64,000 nt of DNA from Steroidobacter gossypii. Its GTDB lineage: Bacteria; Pseudomonadota; Gammaproteobacteria; Steroidobacterales; Steroidobacteraceae. Below are positions 60,297-64,000 of the stretch, piece after piece (within the stretch, counting starts at the first letter, position 1; the number at the start of each line of letters is the position of its first letter). The notes below the pieces were generated by a model, which saw only the letters and a program-made list of their open reading frames with translations, searched no databases and was not told the DNA's origin. The stretch spans positions 496,001-560,000 of the forward strand of contig NZ_JAEVLS010000005.1 in assembly GCF_016801985.1 (NCBI RefSeq), given 5' to 3'. The position numbers were made by a program, and so were the translations under genes.

Positions 60297-62081
60297 TCAC
60301 CGCGAGATCTGACTCATCTTGCCGGCGTCCGGCGTGGCCGGCGGCGTCAGGCTGCGAGCCAGCGCCACCAGCGACACGAACTCACGACGGTAACCGTCGC
60401 GGTCCTCGCCCAGCGCGCCGCCAGCCAGCTTGGTGACATCGTCGTAACCGAAATCGCCGAGATACTTCCCACCTCGCAGCAGCTGGCCGAATGCCGCAAC
60501 GCTGGCTGCGAAACGAAAATCGGGAGACAACTTGTCGGCTGCCACAGTCGCGTCCTTTCGAATCGGATATTCCAGCAGCTCGCTGCTATCGGACCCGGGC
60601 TTCTTGTAGCGCAGCCGGACATTCGCGAGCTCGCCCTTCCCTGCGGCCTGTTCGGATTTCGCTCCGTAACGCAATGGGTCCAAGCGCCCCTTCGATCCGA
60701 CCGGCACGACTTCATACAACGCGGTGACGCGATGACCGGCGCCGATCTCACCGGCGTCGACCTTGTCGTTGTTGAAGTCCTCGCGCGCGAGCATTCGGTT
60801 TTCATAACCGATCAGCCGATACTCGAGCACTTCGGCAGGATTGAACTCGACCTGGATTTTCACGTCCTTGGCGATGGTGTACAGCGTCGAGCTCAATTGC
60901 GAGACCAGCACCTTGCGCGCTTCGGACAATGTATCGATATAAGCGTAGTTACCGTTGCCCGCATCGGCCAACCGCTCCATGAGCTGTTCGTTGTAATTGC
61001 CCGTGCCGAAGCCCAACGTCGTCAGCTCCACGCCGGTGGCGCGCTCGCGCTCCACGATATCCACCAGGGCTTCGAAATTCACGGTGCCCACGTTGAAATC
61101 GCCATCGGTGGCGAGCACCACACGATTGATGCCGCCCTTCACGAACGTATCGTGCGCCAGCTGATAGGCGCGCTCGATACCGGACGCGCCGTTGGTGGAG
61201 CCGCCCGCCGACAAGCGCGCCAGCGCTTCTTGAATGCGATGTTTCTGATCACCCGGTGTGGGCTCGAGCACCACACCGGAGCTGCCGGCGTACACGACCA
61301 TGGAGACGCGATCGCGTCCGGTCAGCTGGTCGGTGAGCAAGCGAAATGCATTCTTCAGCAGCGGCAGCTTGTCGGGTGAATCCATCGAGCCGGACACGTC
61401 AATCAGAAACACCAGGTTGGCGGCGGGCCGCTGCTTCGCTTCGACCTCAAAACCCTTGATGCCGATGCGCATGAGCAGCGCTTGTGAGTTCCAAGGCGCA
61501 GCCGCGAGCTCGGTGGACACCCGGAACGGAGTCTCACGATCGCCGGGAGGTGCGTAGTCATAATCGAAGTAGTTGATCATTTCTTCGACGCGCACTGCGT
61601 CCTGCGGCGGCAGCCGCCCGTCGTTGAGGAATCGACGCACGTTGGCATAGGAGCCGGTATCCACATCGATGGAGAAGGTCGAGACGGGTTGCTCGGCCGC
61701 GAGCTGAACGCCGTTGTCCTTTTGATGCTGATAGCGCTCGGTGTCGGCCGGGTTGGGCATGGCCATCATCGGGGGCGGGGCCATGGGCGCGGATGTGAGC
61801 TTCATGCGCGCTTCGGCTCTGGCCACCTGGTTGGCCACGGCCCCGCGGCCATCCCCGGTCACCGGCGACGCTTGGATCACCTCGTTCTCTACGGGAGCTG
61901 CGGCAGGCATTTCATACTGGACTTCCTGAGCAAGGACGTCCCGTTCCTCCCGCTTGGCCGCACAGGCGCTCAGCACGGCGGCCGCAATCAGCACCGATCC
62001 CCGACCGAGGGCGCGGCGCACGGCCCGATCGATGCCCCGATTCTTGTGCTGATTCTTGCCGAGATTCATGGCCCCATTCAT
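60297..62081 (-). CDS. VWA-domain lipoprotein with DUF3520-type C-terminus (YfbK-like)
   Basis: This protein of about 594 residues has a lipobox (LIAAAVLSACAAKR) and an N-terminal VWF_A-associated region (STFSIDVDTGSYANVRRFLN, VRVEEMINYFDYDYAPP). The von Willebrand A domain holds a MIDAS motif NLVFLIDVSGSMDSPDK, plus the T in GGSTNGASGI and the D in VVLATDGDFNVG. A C-terminal DUF3520 part follows (VEFNPAEVLEYRLIGYENRM; GEIGAGHRVTALYEVVP; RREFVSLVALARSL). The MIDAS points to metal-dependent protein binding at the envelope. The start is ATG 62081 or 62069. It heads the sigma/anti-sigma operon. Confidence 0.93.
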   Translation of the reverse strand: MNGAMNLGKNQHKNRGIDRAVRRALGRGSVLIAAAVLSACAAKREERDVLAQEVQYEMPAAAPVENEVIQASPVTGDGRGAVANQVARAEARMKLTSAPMAPPPMMAMPNPADTERYQHQKDNGVQLAAEQPVSTFSIDVDTGSYANVRRFLNDGRLPPQDAVRVEEMINYFDYDYAPPGDRETPFRVSTELAAAPWNSQALLMRIGIKGFEVEAKQRPAANLVFLIDVSGSMDSPDKLPLLKNAFRLLTDQLTGRDRVSMVVYAGSSGVVLEPTPGDQKHRIQEALARLSAGGSTNGASGIERAYQLAHDTFVKGGINRVVLATDGDFNVGTVNFEALVDIVERERATGVELTTLGFGTGNYNEQLMERLADAGNGNYAYIDTLSEARKVLVSQLSSTLYTIAKDVKIQVEFNPAEVLEYRLIGYENRMLAREDFNNDKVDAGEIGAGHRVTALYEVVPVGSKGRLDPLRYGAKSEQAAGKGELANVRLRYKKPGSDSSELLEYPIRKDATVAADKLSPDFRFAASVAAFGQLLRGGKYLGDFGYDDVTKLAGGALGEDRDGYRREFVSLVALARSLTPPATPDAGKMSQISR

Positions 62082-62167
62082 GACTATGGTCCCCACATCG
62101 ACGCGGCTTGCGTCACGGGGGGTATGAACGGAGCACCGGGTCGAATCGGGTTAACCGGTCCTCGGAT

Positions 62168-62644
62168 TCAGACGGGACCCCAGAGCAGCTCGTCCAGCAG
62201 CTTGGCCCGGGGCGGCCAGCCGTAGCGGTCCAGATCCACCCGACCGCCCACGAAGTCGATGCCTTCAGCTTCCAGGTGTTTGCGTTGGCGCGCGTAGGCG
62301 TCGCTGCCCAGCGGAAAGGAAATGCGCCCGCTGGCGTTGATCACCCGGAACCACGGCAATCCTCGTGACGCCGGCGTCTGCCTCAACACCGTCCCGACCA
62401 GCCTGGCACGCCGGGGCAAACCAGCAACGTCCGCGACATTGCCATACGTGCAGACTTTGCCTCGCGGGATCTTTTTGATCGCCGCGATGATTCGCGCAGC
62501 GTCACTCTGGGGCGCAACGGTGGCTACCCCGCTCCGCGTCTTTTTCGATGTCTTGTTCGACGTCTTTCCGGACGCTTTGTTCGATCGTTTGTTGGATGCC
62601 TTGCGCGATGCCGTCTTGCGAGCTGCTTTGTTTCGCGAAGCCAT
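62168..62644 (-). CDS. Alkyltransferase-like (ATL) DNA-repair protein with basic N-terminal tail
   Basis: The C-terminal part (about residues 48-158) is a methylguanine methyltransferase-type DNA-binding domain: IIAAIKKIPRGKVCTYGNVA, GTVLRQTPASRGLPWFRVIN and ASGRISFP. The alkyl-acceptor PCHR reads PWFR, so it cannot dealkylate. ATL proteins with Trp there are known to bind O6-alkylguanine and recruit excision repair. The first 45 residues are an unusual Lys/Ser/Arg/Thr/Asn-rich tail with SNK/SGK-type repeats, resembling histone H1-like tails. ATG 62644 gives this tail. It lies 8 nt after the symporter gene. Confidence 0.88.
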   Translation of the reverse strand: MASRNKAARKTASRKASNKRSNKASGKTSNKTSKKTRSGVATVAPQSDAARIIAAIKKIPRGKVCTYGNVADVAGLPRRARLVGTVLRQTPASRGLPWFRVINASGRISFPLGSDAYARQRKHLEAEGIDFVGGRVDLDRYGWPPRAKLLDELLWGPV

Positions 62645-62652
62645 GCATGACC

Positions 62653-64000
62653 TCAGATCGGGACCCGGTCGTGCACGGTTTCCTGGGAACGATCGGCGCG
62701 ATCCGGGTTGCGGCGGCGTTCGCCACCGGTGAGCGCGATGCCGAGCGCAGCGACGAACGGCATCACGCGCTCCAGGAAATCGCCGGGCGAGTCGGGCAAC
62801 AGATGAAATAGCAAGGACAGAATGAAACCGGACCAGATGGCCGCGACGGTCGCGCCGGGCCGTACGCGTTTGCCGCACAGGCGCACCAGGAGCAAAGGCC
62901 CGAAAGACGCGCCGATGGCGGCATAACCAAACATTGCATGCTCGAATACCGTCACCGGCGCCCACAGCGTCGAGAGCACAACCAACACCGCCGACAGCAC
63001 CATCGCCGCCCGCATCCAGGCCAGGGACAATGGCGCATTCACGCGGCGCAGGTCGATGCCGAAGCTCGAAGCCAGCGCCAGCAGCTGACTGCCGACGTTA
63101 GCAAGGATGGCCGCAATCAAACTGGCGACGATGAAGGCCGCGAGCAGCGGCGGCAGCAAACGTTCGGCGATAGTAAACATTGCGAGCTCGGGCCGATTCA
63201 AACCGGCATACAGCACGCTCGCCACCCAACCGCAACCCAACACGAGTCCGACCAGCACGGCGATCATGGCCAACGTCAGCCAGCAAGCCCGACGCAATGC
63301 GAGCTCGTCGCGAGCCGCCATGAACCGAGTGGCGAGCTGCGGCTGGCCGGTCGTGCCCAAGCCGATACAAAACACACCGCCGGCGAACGCCAGCGCGACC
63401 ACGCCGTGACGAGCCCCGAACCAATCGGTCGCGACCGGGCCGAGCGCATCGAAAGCGATCCGATACTGCTCCCAGCCCCCGATCGACACAGTGCCGCCGA
63501 TCAACAGCAGCGCCGCGAATATTCCGATCGCGATCACTTGCACGGCATCTCCCACCGCGCACGCGCGCAGTCCGCCGGCGAATACACCCACAGTAATTAG
63601 AGAGACCGACGTGAGCGCCATGCTGATCGCATTGAAGCCGAACTCGTCTACCAGCAATCCGCCCGCGAATCGCAGCATGGCGCTGGTTTGTAGCAACACG
63701 CAGAACAGAAAAATGAGAATGGCCGAGCGCGCCACCCACGGCTGCAAACGATCGCCGGCGTCGCCGCTCAACAATTGAAACAAGGTGGAGTTGCCCTGCG
63801 CGACTGTCACGTTGCGCAGACGAGGAGCGATGAAGAACAGACTCAGCGCAGCGCCGCTCACGAACGCTGGCCAAATCCACGCCGCGGACCAGCCCCATGC
63901 GAATGCGGCGCCGGCCAACGTCATCAGCATCCAGCCATTGACGGTGTTCGCCGTGCAGCTCAGCGCCAGCAACCAAACGCCGAGACGGCGATTGGCGAGC
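62653..64000 (-). CDS. Sodium:solute symporter (SSS/PutP-like), 5' end cut by window
   Basis: The frame stays open to the window edge, so the first roughly 30-40 residues are missing. The visible part (about 448 residues) starts with the SSS pattern LSCTANTVNGWMLMTLAGAA and continues through many helices. It includes LITVGVFAGGLRACAVGDAV, which is the usual GG-like substrate/ion region, GVFCIGLGTTGQPQLATRFM and ILANVGSQLLALASSFGIDL. The GQPQ-ATRFMAA block is typical of proline/pantothenate-type symporters. The C-terminus is charged and cytosolic. The substrate is not readable. Confidence 0.88.
   Translation of the reverse strand, partial: LANRRLGVWLLALSCTANTVNGWMLMTLAGAAFAWGWSAAWIWPAFVSGAALSLFFIAPRLRNVTVAQGNSTLFQLLSGDAGDRLQPWVARSAILIFLFCVLLQTSAMLRFAGGLLVDEFGFNAISMALTSVSLITVGVFAGGLRACAVGDAVQVIAIGIFAALLLIGGTVSIGGWEQYRIAFDALGPVATDWFGARHGVVALAFAGGVFCIGLGTTGQPQLATRFMAARDELALRRACWLTLAMIAVLVGLVLGCGWVASVLYAGLNRPELAMFTIAERLLPPLLAAFIVASLIAAILANVGSQLLALASSFGIDLRRVNAPLSLAWMRAAMVLSAVLVVLSTLWAPVTVFEHAMFGYAAIGASFGPLLLVRLCGKRVRPGATVAAIWSGFILSLLFHLLPDSPGDFLERVMPFVAALGIALTGGERRRNPDRADRSQETVHDRVPI

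Noticed and set aside
62540-62640. Plus-strand frame reading FDVLFDVFPDALFD-type repeats.
   Set aside because: It is the complement of the basic tail repeats of the ATL gene, has no ribosome site and ends inside the neighbouring gene.

Overview
The window is a high-GC, densely coded chromosomal segment of a Gram-negative bacterium. Outer-membrane receptors and porins, lipoproteins, GreB, HtpX, biosynthetic SpeA and a homospermidine synthase point to a gammaproteobacterium. A Steroidobacteraceae or Xanthomonadales-like lineage is my inference from overall protein flavour, not from a marker gene. I found no rRNA, tRNA, CRISPR array, insertion sequence or integrase. About 60 protein genes are supported. 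The first (ECF sigma) and last (Na+/solute symporter) are cut by the window edges.

Layout. 1-2.1 kb: an ECF sigma/anti-sigma pair converging on a BufA2-type secreted metallophore gene, with a DoxX gene divergent from it. 2.1-11.3 kb: a vitamin B12 operon led by a cobalamin riboswitch (btuB, cobD, cobO, btuFCD, cbiB, cobQ), its coding units joined by 1-4 nt overlaps or very short gaps. 11.3-16 kb: three exported proteins of uncertain function (DUF5916/CBM9-like, an unnamed family, DUF3500). 16-17.3 kb: a small HTH/membrane-protein module with a visible promoter and paired operators, and a 48-residue exported peptide. 17.6-20.7 kb: a PduO-type cobalamin adenosyltransferase, a lone contractile-tail sheath gene and a YpfJ-type zinc peptidase.

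20.8-30.6 kb is mostly minus strand: glycosyltransferase, HtpX, LysM/L,D-transpeptidase, a lemA-TPM-TPM operon, an M13 lipoprotein peptidase, a methyltransferase and an alpha/beta hydrolase. 30.8-38.4 kb: a 64-aa unknown gene with a strong terminator, greB, homospermidine synthase, a GST, sulfurtransferase, speA and an RRM protein. 38.5-41.7 kb: an operon of a lipoprotein with a methyltransferase fold, an exported AspA/AstE-like hydrolase and a NUDIX hydrolase. 41.7-45.6 kb: two unknown paired genes, a free-standing Cache-like exported protein behind a porin, and a second RRM gene. 46-48.7 kb: metZ-HAD and a GST.

48.8-64 kb: a FIST protein, an S9 peptidase, then a minus-strand trio (phosphatase fused to a degenerate ADP-ribosylglycohydrolase; zinc metallopeptidase; ATP-grasp ligase), MsrB, a UPF0114 membrane protein, a GAF histidine kinase, a VWA lipoprotein - ECF sigma - anti-sigma operon, an alkyltransferase-like DNA-repair protein with a basic tail, and the truncated symporter. 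The most unusual items are the phosphatase/pseudo-ADP-ribosylhydrolase trio, the orphan tail sheath, the basic-tailed ATL protein and the exported small peptides.
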